Below, piece by piece: positions 8,464 to 17,278 of a stretch of DNA of 64,000 nt. The stretch's first letter is position 1; every line of letters starts with the position of its first letter. The stretch lies in contig CP103908.1 in NCBI GenBank assembly GCA_024970065.1, positions 124,001 through 188,000 on the forward strand, in the 5' to 3' direction. Position numbers and translations under genes: made by a program. The notes under the pieces are model-generated. The model was not told the origin of the DNA, ran no database searches, and saw nothing but the letters and a program-made list of their open reading frames with translations. The DNA comes from Pediococcus acidilactici. GTDB lineage: Bacteria > Bacillota > Bacilli > Lactobacillales > Lactobacillaceae.

Positions 8464-9261
8464 TTACATTAACTCCAAATTACTGCTCATTTTTTTGAGT
8501 TTGTGTGTAGCTTCTTCCATTGACATGAGTGATTCATCGAAAAATGACTCGCTAAGGGTGACAAATAGACGTGCGGGTAATTCAATTAAGGTCTCGTCTA
8601 AGGGTTCGCTAGGCAGCCGATCCCCTTGAAGACAGTGGTCAACGCGGGAAAAGACTTCCTTGCGTGGTTTAATAACGGCCATTCCTAATGCTTCTGAAAG
8701 GCCTTTCATAATTAAGTAAGTTAATTCCGCTACCCGTTGCGCCTTAAGTAATTTGTTTCGAATAAAGGCTTCCTTGAAAGGGACTTGGAGCTGGAGACAC
8801 TTACCGTGACAATTAAAGTTTAAAAATGACGAGTGGGGATGCTGTTGATCCGCGTAAAAGTCGGTTAGGTGATGAACAAAGGCCCAATCGGCAGGCCGGC
8901 GGGTCGTTCCGGTTAACGGAACCACCCGTTGGGTACCTAAAACTACTGGGCGAGCCTGTTTGATACCTAGATAATCGGACATCACCCGCAAAAAGAGGTC
9001 CCGACAAGGTTGGGTACGGACAAAGTTACGAATAAGTTTACGGGTTGATTGATTAGTAATATGGGGAGGTCGTTCGGTATCAATGATCAAAGTGGAACCA
9101 GGACAACGCCAGTGGCTAATGTCTTGCAAATAAAGGGTGGTTTCGCTGAAAATTTGCGCGTTTTTGATAAACGGTAAATTAAGGTTCCGTTTTTGATCCG
9201 AAAAAACTTGACTTGAGCTGAGCTGCTGAAATTCATCATAGTAGTTCAGTTTAACTTCCAT
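8464..9261 (-). CDS. comK: ComK-like competence regulator
   Basis: A 265-residue soluble protein. The middle part (about residues 85-195) follows the ComK pattern: a short VVPLTG strand motif, TRRPADWAFVHH, then SFLNFNCHGKCLQLQVPF and a conserved region rich in F/R before RVAELTYLIM. ComK activates late competence genes in Bacillus, and ComK-like proteins occur in lactobacilli. This one is longer than the Bacillus protein (192 aa) at both ends. Start chosen at the ATG at 9261 behind GGAGGAG; upstream codons lie before that site. A weak cre-like element (9321-9334) lies upstream. The assignment rests on pattern recognition only. Confidence 0.5.
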   Translation of the reverse strand: MEVKLNYYDEFQQLSSSQVFSDQKRNLNLPFIKNAQIFSETTLYLQDISHWRCPGSTLIIDTERPPHITNQSTRKLIRNFVRTQPCRDLFLRVMSDYLGIKQARPVVLGTQRVVPLTGTTRRPADWAFVHHLTDFYADQQHPHSSFLNFNCHGKCLQLQVPFKEAFIRNKLLKAQRVAELTYLIMKGLSEALGMAVIKPRKEVFSRVDHCLQGDRLPSEPLDETLIELPARLFVTLSESFFDESLMSMEEATHKLKKMSSNLELM

Positions 9262-9410
9262 ACTAAAACAATCTCCTCCAAAATGATTACTAATCAATAT
9301 TTTTTTGCATTTGAATATTATCAAAGCGCTATCACGTTAACAAGTATCTGAGTCAAATTCAGCACATTTTGCCAATTATCTAGGTATTTATAAGACACAT
9401 TTTATTTGAA

Positions 9411-9470
9411 ATGAAATGTGGTTTCATACTTTTAAATAAATTTACGAATTATATTGAAATGACGTTTCAA
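9411..9470 (+). promoter_or_regulatory. Pair of operator-like inverted repeats upstream of murQ
   Basis: There are two perfect inverted repeats of the same design, six-base arms with a five-base spacer: ATGAAA-TGTGG-TTTCAT at 9411-9427 and TTGAAA-TGACG-TTTCAA at 9454-9470. Their centres are 43 bases apart, about four helical turns, and the second covers the -35 box. They are likely binding sites for the RpiR-type regulator encoded at the end of this operon. Confidence 0.65.
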
Positions 9471-9482
9471 ACGCGGTACAAT
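9454..9482 (+). promoter_or_regulatory. Promoter of the murQ operon
   Basis: TTGAAA (9454-9459) and TACAAT (9477-9482) are separated by 17 bases, 43 bases before the murQ start. The downstream operator-like palindrome overlaps the -35 box. Confidence 0.75.
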
Positions 9483-9524
9483 TAAGCAACTCAAATGAAA
9501 GCGAATACATGGAGGTGCAATTTA

Positions 9525-10418
9525 ATGTTAGATTTAAGTCGGTTAACGACGGAAACCCGTAACCCACAGACGATGCGGTTGGATGAATTATCAACGGCAG
9601 AAGTACTCCAAATTATGAATCGTGAGGACCAGACCGTGGCCCAGAGCGTACAAAAAGCGCTCCCGCAGATTACTAAAGCGGTGGACCAAATCATTAAAAA
9701 CTTTAAGCAAGGTGGCCGACTTTTTTATATGGGCGCCGGAACCAGCGGTCGGCTAGGCGTGCTGGATGCTGCTGAGTGTGTGCCTACCTTTGGTACAGAT
9801 CCAGAAATGGTGCAGGGACTGATTGCTGGAGATGAAAAAGCGATGACCGTAGCGGTGGAAGGCGCGGAAGATTCTTTGACTTTGGGCCCGACAGATTTAA
9901 AAAAACGGCACCTCACGGATAAAGATACCGTGGTGGGGATTGCTGCAAGTGGTCGCACCCCGTACGTAATTGGCGGATTAGACTACGCACGAGAAATGCA
10001 TGCTGCCACAATTAGTTTGGCTTGCAACGCGGATGCAGAAATTAGCCAACATGCCGAAATTGCCATCGAAGTCCCGGTGGGGCCCGAAGTATTGACCGGT
10101 TCCACCCGGCTAAAATCGGGAACCGCACAGAAATTAGTGTTAAACATGCTTTCAACGGTTTCAATGATCGGAATTGGAAAAGTGTATAAGAATTTGATGG
10201 TTGACGTTAAGCCCACTAACGCAAAATTAGTGGAACGGTCTAAGCGGATTATTATGCAAGCGACCGATGCGGATTATGAGACCGCAACCACAATGTTTGA
10301 AAAGGCCCACCAAAACGTTAAAGTTGCCATTGTGATGATTTTGACGGGGGTCGACGAGGCGAAAGCTCAAAAACGGCTTCAAGAAGCCCATGGTTTTGTT
10401 AGAAAGACGATTGATTAG
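9525..10418 (+). CDS. murQ: N-acetylmuramic acid 6-phosphate etherase
   Basis: A 297-residue SIS-domain enzyme that cleaves the lactyl ether of MurNAc-6-phosphate to give GlcNAc-6-phosphate and D-lactate during cell wall sugar recycling. AGTSGR at residues 71-76 is the sugar-phosphate loop. Glutamates E84 (DAAEC) and E115 (VEGAED) match the catalytic positions known from E. coli MurQ. The ATG at 9525 follows GGAGGTG (9511-9517) and fits the family amino end; the in-frame ATG at 9495 would add ten residues upstream of that site. It is the first gene of an operon with the MurNAc permease and an RpiR regulator. Confidence 0.96.
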   Translation: MLDLSRLTTETRNPQTMRLDELSTAEVLQIMNREDQTVAQSVQKALPQITKAVDQIIKNFKQGGRLFYMGAGTSGRLGVLDAAECVPTFGTDPEMVQGLIAGDEKAMTVAVEGAEDSLTLGPTDLKKRHLTDKDTVVGIAASGRTPYVIGGLDYAREMHAATISLACNADAEISQHAEIAIEVPVGPEVLTGSTRLKSGTAQKLVLNMLSTVSMIGIGKVYKNLMVDVKPTNAKLVERSKRIIMQATDADYETATTMFEKAHQNVKVAIVMILTGVDEAKAQKRLQEAHGFVRKTID

Positions 10419-10430
10419 GAGGTTGAAGTA

Positions 10431-12407
10431 ATGACGGATGCAAAAGTAAAGCAAATCGCGCAGGCCATCTATGCTAACGTGGGGGGTCCCGGCAACGTTG
10501 CCAAGTTGATTCACTGCATGACGCGGGTGCGCATGACCATTAAGGATCCGAGCTTGGTTAACATGGCCGGGTTAAAACAAATTGACGGTGTGATGGGAGT
10601 CGTGGACGACGATACTTTACAAGTAATCGTGGGTCCCGGTACGGTTAACAAAGTTGCCGAAGAAATGGTCCGCGAAGTCGGAGTAAAACTGGGTGATCCT
10701 TTCCCTGAAACGGTGATGGACACTAGTAAAATGACGGACAAGGAAATTGTGGAAGCTAAGGCGGCCCAAGTAAAGGCGGCCCAAAAGGCTAAACAAAAAC
10801 AAACTCCCGTAAAACGAATTTTGAAATCGATTTCGAACATCTTCATTCCGTTGATTCCGGCCTTTGTCGGAGCTGGTTTGATTGGTGGGATTGCCGCGGT
10901 ACTCTCCAACTTGCTCGTGGCTGGTGACATCAGCAAGAGTTGGACGGATTTGATTTTAGTGCTGAATATCATTAAAAACGGGGTGTTTGCCTACCTTTCC
11001 GTTTACGTTGGTATTAATAGTGCGACCGAGTTCGGCGCGACTCCTGGTTTAGGGGGTGTGATCGGGGCGGTAACCCTGTTAAACGGGATGACTCCCGAAG
11101 CTCCGTTGCACAATATTTTTAACGGCCAACCAATGAGCGCCGGACAGGGTGGAATCATCGGCGTAATTTTTGCCGTTTGGGTACTATCCTTAGTCGAAAA
11201 GCAACTTCATCGCTGGGTACCAGATTCAATTGATATTATTGTGACCCCAACGATTACATTATTAGTTATTGGAATATTTACCATTTTCCTAGTGATGCCA
11301 GTTGCCGGCGTAATTTCAAGTTCCCTAGTTGGTGCAATTAACTGGATTCTAAACATTGGCGGCGCGTTCTCTGGTTTTGCGTTAGGAGCATTGTTCCTTC
11401 CGATGGTAATGTTTGGTTTGCACCAAATTCTAACCCCGATTCATATTGAAATGATTAACAAAACTGGGGCGACTCCATTGCTACCAATCCTTGCCATGGC
11501 GGGTGCTGGACAAGTCGGTGCGGCCTTTGCACTTTGGGTTAAATGCCGGCGGAACCGCCAGTTGACTAACTTAATTAAGGGAGCTCTGCCAGTTGGAATC
11601 TTAGGAATCGGTGAACCCCTAATTTATGGGGTAACGTTGCCACTAGGGCGGCCGTTCATTACCGCATGTATCGGTGGTGGGATCGGCGGTGCCGTAGTTG
11701 GCGGCCTCGGCCACGTAGGCGCGATCGCAATCGGCCCTTCCGGAGTAGCTTTGATTCCGTTAATTACTAACGGCCACATTTACGCGTACGTGCTCGGCCT
11801 CTTAGCTGGATATGCCGGCGGATTCGTGGCAACCTACTTCTTTGGAATCCCTAAAGACGCCCTCGTTGGCGATACTGAAGTTAACGCTGAAGTTCAAAAT
11901 GAAGTTCAAAACGACGCTCCAGCTAGTTCAACAGCTGTTCGTAGTGGTTCGGCGACCGTAACGGCCCCCGTTAGCGGCAAGGTAGTCGAACTTGACCAAG
12001 TTCCTGATCCGATGATGGCCCAAGAAGTGATGGGCAAGTCGATTGCGGTAAAGCCTGACGAAAATGATTCTCAAATTTACGCTCCGGTAGATGGTGGAGT
12101 CACCATGGTGGCAGATACCAACCACGCAATTGGCTTCAGAGATGAAATTGGGGAAGAAGTCCTCGTGCATATCGGAGTAGATACAGTAAAATTAAATGGA
12201 AAAGGATTTGAAATTAACGTACAAGCTGGTGACCAAGTGCACCAAGGCGACGTGATTGGAAAGGTCGATTGGTCCGTAGTTCGGAACGCCCACCTAGACC
12301 CGGTTACCTTGACCATTATTACTAATTCGGCTGATTATCAAGTTGCCAAAAAGGATGGGCAAACGGACGTGCAAGCTACGTCAATTTTAATGGAAAATCA
12401 ACGCTAG
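10431..12407 (+). CDS. murP: PTS EIIBCA permease, probably for N-acetylmuramic acid
   Basis: A 658-residue protein. It has an EIIB domain (about 1-90, phosphorylated cysteine C29 in IHCMTRVR), a multi-span EIIC domain (about 120-480) and a glucose-type EIIA domain at the carboxyl end (about 505-655, active histidine near 580 in [10 protein letters not shown]). It imports and phosphorylates a sugar. Its place between murQ and an RpiR regulator makes MurNAc the best candidate. E. coli MurP is EIIBC and borrows a separate EIIA, whereas here the EIIA is fused. The start is an ATG eight bases after AGGAGG, which itself overlaps the murQ stop. Confidence 0.88.
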   Translation: MTDAKVKQIAQAIYANVGGPGNVAKLIHCMTRVRMTIKDPSLVNMAGLKQIDGVMGVVDDDTLQVIVGPGTVNKVAEEMVREVGVKLGDPFPETVMDTSKMTDKEIVEAKAAQVKAAQKAKQKQTPVKRILKSISNIFIPLIPAFVGAGLIGGIAAVLSNLLVAGDISKSWTDLILVLNIIKNGVFAYLSVYVGINSATEFGATPGLGGVIGAVTLLNGMTPEAPLHNIFNGQPMSAGQGGIIGVIFAVWVLSLVEKQLHRWVPDSIDIIVTPTITLLVIGIFTIFLVMPVAGVISSSLVGAINWILNIGGAFSGFALGALFLPMVMFGLHQILTPIHIEMINKTGATPLLPILAMAGAGQVGAAFALWVKCRRNRQLTNLIKGALPVGILGIGEPLIYGVTLPLGRPFITACIGGGIGGAVVGGLGHVGAIAIGPSGVALIPLITNGHIYAYVLGLLAGYAGGFVATYFFGIPKDALVGDTEVNAEVQNEVQNDAPASSTAVRSGSATVTAPVSGKVVELDQVPDPMMAQEVMGKSIAVKPDENDSQIYAPVDGGVTMVADTNHAIGFRDEIGEEVLVHIGVDTVKLNGKGFEINVQAGDQVHQGDVIGKVDWSVVRNAHLDPVTLTIITNSADYQVAKKDGQTDVQATSILMENQR

Positions 12408-12443
12408 CCACGATTAATTGCGCCAGCGTGAGGAGGGTTGTCG

Positions 12444-13280
12444 ATGAAAAGTGTTGTATTTACCTTAAAAAATCAGTTAGGTGATTTTACCAAAAAGGAA
12501 AAGCAAGTTGCGCAATTTATCATTAACCATCCTCAAGCGGTCCTGGAATCAAATGCCAAACAAGTTGCCGATCAAGTAGGCACGAGTGCTGCGACAGTAA
12601 TTCGTTTAGCAAAACGGGTTTGCAAGAATGGCTTACCCGAACTGAAAGAACGCTTGAAGAACGAAACGATGGTCAACGACAAGTTTTTCGAAGAGATTGA
12701 TCCAACGGATACGCTTGAAGTAATGAAGCAAAAGATGGAATACCGGATTAATCACACCATTGAGCAAACCAACCGGACGGTCAAGGGCGGAGCAGTCCGT
12801 AACGCAGCCAAATTGCTGGATCAGGCCGACGTGGTTTACACTTATGGCATGGGAGCATCACATTTAGTAGCGGACGATTTGCAACAAAAGTTCGTTCGGC
12901 TTGGTAAGCCGGTCGCCCAAACTCAAGATATCCACCTGCTGGCCGCGGGAATGTCCAAGGGGCGTGGAGCAGTTGTACTGATTTCTAACTCAGGAGAGAC
13001 TAAGGAAACCTTACAGCTTCTGGGAGCTGCCCGGGCACTCGATTTACCAGTAGTGGCGATTACCCGGGTGTTAAATAGCCCCTTAGCTCGTCAAAGTACG
13101 GTGGTGCTAGCTCATAGTGATAGTGGGGAAGGAAATCAGTTGCGAAGCGCGGCCACGACCTCGCTAATGGCCCAACTTTACGTGGTTGACCTACTCTATT
13201 ATTCCTATTTAAAACTTCATTTTGAAGATCACGTCGATCAATTGACGAAATCACGTAGAATTATCAAGAGCAATTTTTAA
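12444..13280 (+). CDS. murR: RpiR-family regulator of the MurNAc operon
   Basis: A 278-residue regulator. It has an amino-terminal RpiR helix-turn-helix (about residues 35-60, VADQVGTSAATVIRLAKR) and a carboxyl SIS sugar-phosphate domain (VLISNSGETKETL near 180). By analogy with MurR it would sense MurNAc-6-phosphate and control this operon through the two palindromes upstream of murQ; this is inference. Start at ATG 12444 behind AGGAGGG (12431-12437). The in-frame TTG at 12438 touches the ribosome binding site and is rejected. A terminator follows. Confidence 0.85.
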   Translation: MKSVVFTLKNQLGDFTKKEKQVAQFIINHPQAVLESNAKQVADQVGTSAATVIRLAKRVCKNGLPELKERLKNETMVNDKFFEEIDPTDTLEVMKQKMEYRINHTIEQTNRTVKGGAVRNAAKLLDQADVVYTYGMGASHLVADDLQQKFVRLGKPVAQTQDIHLLAAGMSKGRGAVVLISNSGETKETLQLLGAARALDLPVVAITRVLNSPLARQSTVVLAHSDSGEGNQLRSAATTSLMAQLYVVDLLYYSYLKLHFEDHVDQLTKSRRIIKSNF

Positions 13281-13286
13281 TTAAAA

Positions 13287-13333
13287 CCAACACGGTTTCT
13301 GGTGGCGGAGAGCTACTGGGAATCGTGTTTTTC
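13287..13333 (+). terminator. Terminator of the murQ operon
   Basis: AACACGGTTTC and GAATCGTGTTTTT form the outer stem around a loop that can fold further; a T run follows. Confidence 0.7.
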
Positions 13334-13397
13334 GTTAGAGTGGTAAAATTGAAACGGAGAATTTACTTATTATTAAGAACGATAGGGAGGTTAAGAA

Positions 13398-14075
13398 ATG
13401 CAAGCCATGGATTTAGACTGGTGTTTTCGGCTCGTGGTGGCGGCAATATGTGGCGGTTTTATTGGTTACGAACGGTCGGCCCGGTTGAAAAACGCTGGAA
13501 TTCGGACGCATATTATCGTGGCTTTAGGAGCTGCCTTAGCCATGTTAATCTCTAAATACGGATTTTACGATTTACTGCAACATCCGGGAATTGGGTTGGA
13601 TCCCTCCCGGATTGCGGCCCAAATCATCAGCGGGATCAGTTTCATTGGCGCCGGAACCATCCTGGTGCGGGGCGCAGGCGTCAATGGCTTAACTACCGCT
13701 GCTGGAGTGTGGGCTACCGCCGCGGTCGGGATGGCCGTCGGATCGGGATTGTACTTTATTGGAATTGTGGCCGCGCTCCTAATCGTGGCCTCGCAATCTT
13801 TGTTCCGGGATAATTTAGTTTTGAAATACCTATTACGACACAAACATTTTCATTGCCAGGTTTTGCTAAAAAACGACGCCACGACTTTAACAACGATTCA
13901 TGCCATCTTCCACGACGTCGGCTTTGCTCGCAAGACGTTTTCCATTAGCAACGTGACTACCGAACGGATCACCGTAGAATTGGAAGGAATTTTAACTGAC
14001 AAGCAGGACATCGATGCCGTTTTAATGAAAATTTCGAAGAATCCGGCGGTGGTGGAAGTTCAGCGGGAAGACTAG
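13398..14075 (+). CDS. mgtC: MgtC/SapB-family membrane protein
   Basis: A 225-residue protein with four to five hydrophobic segments in the first 135 residues and a soluble tail. Conserved MgtC features are GGFIGYERSARLKNAGIRTH near residues 19-38, QIISGISFIGAGTIL near 75 and GLTTAAGVWATAAVG. MgtC proteins help cells cope with low Mg2+ and, in pathogens, with acid and phagosomes; they are not transporters in the usual sense. The ATG follows AGGGAGG. It stands alone, between the mur operon terminator and its own terminator. Confidence 0.88.
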   Translation: MQAMDLDWCFRLVVAAICGGFIGYERSARLKNAGIRTHIIVALGAALAMLISKYGFYDLLQHPGIGLDPSRIAAQIISGISFIGAGTILVRGAGVNGLTTAAGVWATAAVGMAVGSGLYFIGIVAALLIVASQSLFRDNLVLKYLLRHKHFHCQVLLKNDATTLTTIHAIFHDVGFARKTFSISNVTTERITVELEGILTDKQDIDAVLMKISKNPAVVEVQRED

Positions 14076-14200
14076 ACGCAAGATTTGTACGATTTGGTTG
14101 GCTGGTCAAGCCCGTAAAGATTAGCAAATTAAGCATTATCCGGAGAATGAGAAAAAATATAAAGTCATTTGGGTATGCTGACTTCATTTTATATAGAATC

Positions 14201-14246
14201 AAAAGTGCTTCTTCAGAATTTTCGAGTTCTGAAGAAGCGCTTTTTT
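14201..14246 (+). terminator. Strong terminator after mgtC
   Basis: AAAAGTGCTTCTTCAGAA pairs with TTCTGAAGAAGCGCTTTTTT around an eight-base loop. It sits in a 381-base gap that otherwise holds only the aga promoter and cre. Confidence 0.9.
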
Positions 14247-14364
14247 AGTTGGTAAAACTTTCAAGTTTAAGAATTGGTATATACATCTTAAAGGTGATAA
14301 AAATTGTGTAGAGATAAGGTTGTTAGCGCAAACTATTTTTAATTAAAAAATGGCAATTTAACGA

Positions 14365-14392
14365 TTGTCTTTGGTTAGATAAAGGTTATACT
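14365..14392 (+). promoter_or_regulatory. Promoter of the GalNAc-type PTS operon
   Basis: TTGTCT and TATACT are separated by 16 bases. The cre palindrome starts six bases after the -10 box, placing it over the transcription start. Confidence 0.65.
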
Positions 14393-14397
14393 TTATT

Positions 14398-14411
14398 TGT
14401 AAACGTTTACA
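14398..14411 (+). promoter_or_regulatory. Perfect palindromic cre site
   Basis: TGTAAACGTTTACA is a perfect 14-base palindrome and a full match to the CcpA consensus. It lies at the expected start site of the PTS operon, so CcpA would block initiation in the presence of preferred sugars. Confidence 0.85.
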
Positions 14412-14456
14412 CTTGTTGAAATTAGATGGGATTTATCTGATGAGGAGATGGATGTA

Positions 14457-14942
14457 ATGGCAGCGAATATTTTAATGACGCGAGTTGATAATCGTTTGGT
14501 ACATGGACAAGTCGGGGTGACCTGGACCAGGGCGGTAAAGGCCAACTTAATCGTGGTGGCTAATGACGACGCGGCCAATGACGAACTGCAACAAAAGCTG
14601 ATGGCCACCACCGCGGACTCTTCCGGGGCGGATATTCGGTTCTTTACGATTGAAAAGACGATTAACGTGATCAATAAGGCTGCGGATCGACAACACATTT
14701 TTTTGGTGGTAAAAACGCCTGGTGACTTGCTTAAATTAGTGGAAGGCGGCGTGCCGGTTAATAAAGTTAACGTGGGCAACATGCATTTCGCACAAGGTAA
14801 ACGGGAAATCACCAAAAAGGTTTACGTTGACGATCAAGACGTTCACGACCTCCTCGCAGTAGCTAATCGGGGAATTGAAATTTTTATTCAAGACTACCCT
14901 GGTGAAAAACAGTATCCAATTACCGAACAATTGTTGAAATAA
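14457..14942 (+). CDS. agaB: PTS mannose-family EIIB, N-acetylgalactosamine type
   Basis: A 161-residue cytoplasmic EIIB protein. The phosphorylated histidine is H16 in NRLVHGQVG. The segments FFTIEKTINVI, VNVGNMHFAQGKR and KVYVDDQDVHDL match the AgaB/AgaV branch for N-acetylgalactosamine or galactosamine rather than mannose. Start at ATG 14457, nine bases after GAGGAG; the ATG at 14448 overlaps that site. It is the first gene of an EIIB-EIIC-EIID-EIIA operon. No agaS, agaA or other GalNAc catabolic gene is adjacent, so the substrate call rests on EIIB and EIIC similarity only. Confidence 0.85.
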   Translation: MAANILMTRVDNRLVHGQVGVTWTRAVKANLIVVANDDAANDELQQKLMATTADSSGADIRFFTIEKTINVINKAADRQHIFLVVKTPGDLLKLVEGGVPVNKVNVGNMHFAQGKREITKKVYVDDQDVHDLLAVANRGIEIFIQDYPGEKQYPITEQLLK

Positions 14943-15099
14943 CGCTTAGTTAGTGTAAAGGAAGTGATTTAAGAACCCGATTTCACGGTAATGTCGCTAA
15001 ACGCACCCGGCAAGCGAAGTGACTAGGCTAGTTCATTAATTTTAGATATGCCTGGTGTTTCAGCTGCTGTGTGCTGCTTATCAAGAGAGGTGAAAATAA

Positions 15100-15906
15100 A
15101 TGTCGGTTACTCTCACACAAGGTATTTTAATTGCGATTTGGGCAATGATTTCCGGCCTTGATGCTTGGCTGCAAGCCTTCTTCATTTTCCGGCCCATCAT
15201 TGTCTGTACGATTACTGGTTTGATTTTAGGGGATTTACAATTAGGGGTCATTGCCGGCGGGCTGACCGAATTAGCCTTTGCTGGACTAACTCCAGCGGGT
15301 GGTACCCAGCCACCTAACACAGTTTTATGCGGAATTATGACCGTAGTAATTGCGGCCACGAATAACACTAATCCTACCACGGCGATTGGCTTATCCTTGC
15401 CATTTGCGATGCTCATGCAGTATATTTTGCTATTCTTCTATTCATCATTTTCCCTATTTATGTCTAAATTTGACCAATACGCAGCGGAAGGAAATGCCCG
15501 TGATTTCAAACGGCTTAATTTCATTCCGCTAACGATTGTCATCGTTTCGTTTGGCGTAGTGGCTTTCCTTAGCGCTTACGCTGCGCAAACTCCGATGCAT
15601 GCTTTAGTTAATTCGATGCCGCATTGGCTGACCCACGGTTTTGAATTAGCTGGTGGGATCTTACCTGCGGTTGGTTTTGCAATGCTGCTTAAGGTAATGC
15701 TGAAACCTAAATACATGCCGTACTTAGTCTTGGGATTCGTAATGGCCAGCATGATTCCATTTTCAAACGTACTACCGGTAGCGTTGGTCGGGAGCGTTTT
15801 TGCCGCGATTGAATACTTCCGGACCCGGGAAAATATGGAATTAAAGGCCCAAATTAAGGACCTTTCTGCACGTTCGCAAGGAGGTGGCATGGACGATGGT
15901 ATCTAA
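15100..15906 (+). CDS. agaC: PTS mannose-family EIIC, N-acetylgalactosamine type
   Basis: A 268-residue membrane protein with the EIIC pattern LGVIAGGLTELAFAGLTPAGG (about residues 48-68) and several spans up to about 235. It forms the sugar channel together with EIID. The ATG follows GAGAGGTG. The 157-base gap after agaB has no ORF; it contains a possible hairpin formed by GTCGCT and AGCGAAGTGAC that could adjust expression or processing between the two genes. Its 3' end overlaps the EIID start by 11 bases, which suggests translational coupling. Confidence 0.87.
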   Translation: MSVTLTQGILIAIWAMISGLDAWLQAFFIFRPIIVCTITGLILGDLQLGVIAGGLTELAFAGLTPAGGTQPPNTVLCGIMTVVIAATNNTNPTTAIGLSLPFAMLMQYILLFFYSSFSLFMSKFDQYAAEGNARDFKRLNFIPLTIVIVSFGVVAFLSAYAAQTPMHALVNSMPHWLTHGFELAGGILPAVGFAMLLKVMLKPKYMPYLVLGFVMASMIPFSNVLPVALVGSVFAAIEYFRTRENMELKAQIKDLSARSQGGGMDDGI

Positions 15907-16696
15907 GAATAAAAAATCCATTTTCAGCAATCATGAAATTTCAATGCTCGGTATTCGTTCTAACTTAGTACAGGCTTCGTTTTCTTACGAACGAATGCAT
16001 TCACCAGAATGGACGTGGGCACAGCTGCCCTATTGGGAGAAAATTTATCGTGACGATCCCGAGGGGTTAAAGCGGGTAATGACTGACAACATGGAATTTA
16101 TTAACAGCTCGCCACCGTTATACCCCATCCTCATGGGATTATTATTGACTATGGAAGAAGAACACGTTGATTCGACCACCATTAAAGGATTGAAGAACGC
16201 GTTGTTCGGGCCGATGGCTGGAATCGGGGATGCAATTTTCTGGTTCACCATTATGCCGATTGTGGGCGGGATTAGCGCCTCAATTGCTAAAAACGGAAAC
16301 GTCTTTGGCCCCATCCTCTTCTTCGTGGTTTACCTCTTCCTCTTCTGGTCTCGGGCACCCTTGGCTCATCTTGGATACAACCTGGGAACCAAGGCTATTG
16401 ACGTAATCCAAGAAAATTCGACGGTCATTTCGCACGTTGCTTCTATTCTGGGATTGACCGTAATTGGTTCCCTAATTGCGTCGTACGTAAAGATGCAGTT
16501 GACCATTAAAATTGGGGCCGGGAACACCGTTATTGACCTGCAAAAGCAACTTTTAGACAAGATTTTTCCTAACATTTTGCCATTTGCTTTCGTATTCTTA
16601 CTGTTTTGGCTGTTGCGGAAGAACATTAGCCCGATTTGGCTGATCGTGGTGACCTTTGCCTTATCGATTATCATGGCAGCAATTGGTTGGATGTGA
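15896..16696 (+). CDS. agaD: PTS mannose-family EIID, N-acetylgalactosamine type
   Basis: A 266-residue EIID protein. The amino part is soluble (QASFSYERMHSPEWTW, then a helix-rich stretch). The FGPMAGIGDAIFWFTIMPI signature is near residue 105-125, and membrane segments follow. It pairs with EIIC in the membrane. The ATG at 15896 is chosen, 11 bases after AAGGAGG (15878-15884); the GTG at 15884 is part of that site. It overlaps the agaC stop. Confidence 0.87.
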   Translation: MVSKNKKSIFSNHEISMLGIRSNLVQASFSYERMHSPEWTWAQLPYWEKIYRDDPEGLKRVMTDNMEFINSSPPLYPILMGLLLTMEEEHVDSTTIKGLKNALFGPMAGIGDAIFWFTIMPIVGGISASIAKNGNVFGPILFFVVYLFLFWSRAPLAHLGYNLGTKAIDVIQENSTVISHVASILGLTVIGSLIASYVKMQLTIKIGAGNTVIDLQKQLLDKIFPNILPFAFVFLLFWLLRKNISPIWLIVVTFALSIIMAAIGWM

Positions 16697-16721
16697 CTAG
16701 CGAATAAAACGGAGATAATTT

Positions 16722-17153
16722 ATGAACGAGATTAAAGTAATTGTTAGTGGCCACGGCAAATTTGCGTCTGGAATTCAAGCGGCCCTAAGTTTACTAATTA
16801 AGGTGCCAGAAAATTGGCAATTTATTGATTTTACGACCGGGATGAGCGACCAAGATTTACATCAAGAATTCGTCCAAGCCTTAGGTGCCGCACCTTTTGG
16901 AGAAACCGTGTTTTTTACTGATTTAGCCGGCGGAACGCCGTACAACGTGGCGGCTACATTGGCAGCAGACGCGGCGCAACTGCAAGTGGTTGCGGGATGT
17001 AATTTGGCTTCGTTGATGGAAACCATGTTCCAAACGTTTGGAAACGCGCATCAGTTAGCCAACGCCTTAATTAGCACCAGTCATGCAAGCATTAAAAGGT
17101 TTGATCCGAATGCTCCGGTTAGCCGAAATGCGGACGTGGACGACGGGATTTAG
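16722..17153 (+). CDS. agaF: PTS mannose-family EIIA
   Basis: A 143-residue EIIA protein that takes phosphate from HPr on H11 (SGHGKFASG) and passes it to EIIB. FFTDLAGGTPYNVA near residue 64-77 is the family signature. The ATG follows CGGAG. The last residues (ADVDDGI) repeat the acidic DDGI ending seen in the upstream EIIC. It completes the four-component PTS. Confidence 0.88.
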   Translation: MNEIKVIVSGHGKFASGIQAALSLLIKVPENWQFIDFTTGMSDQDLHQEFVQALGAAPFGETVFFTDLAGGTPYNVAATLAADAAQLQVVAGCNLASLMETMFQTFGNAHQLANALISTSHASIKRFDPNAPVSRNADVDDGI

Positions 17154-17278
17154 CAGGGAAAACTCGGCAGATCGGTGGAGCGGCATTTTTAAAATGGGTT
17201 GGTATAAAATGCTCTGTGTACCAACGCTTAAAATGGGAACGTGGTAATCGAAAAAGTATTAAATTGGAGAGATTAAAT

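Noticed and set aside
10511..10972. Minus-strand ORF of 153 codons inside the MurNAc permease gene
   Set aside because: Antisense shadow of a highly conserved PTS gene with no ribosome binding site or family match.
13325..13555. Plus-strand ORF of 76 codons overlapping the start of the MgtC-like gene
   Set aside because: It lies in another frame, starts inside the upstream terminator region, has no ribosome binding site and gives a low-quality Arg-rich product; mgtC explains the region.
14943..15099. Possible gene or small RNA between agaB and agaC
   Set aside because: No ORF with a start signal and no promoter; only one modest hairpin, so it is treated as a spacer in the operon.
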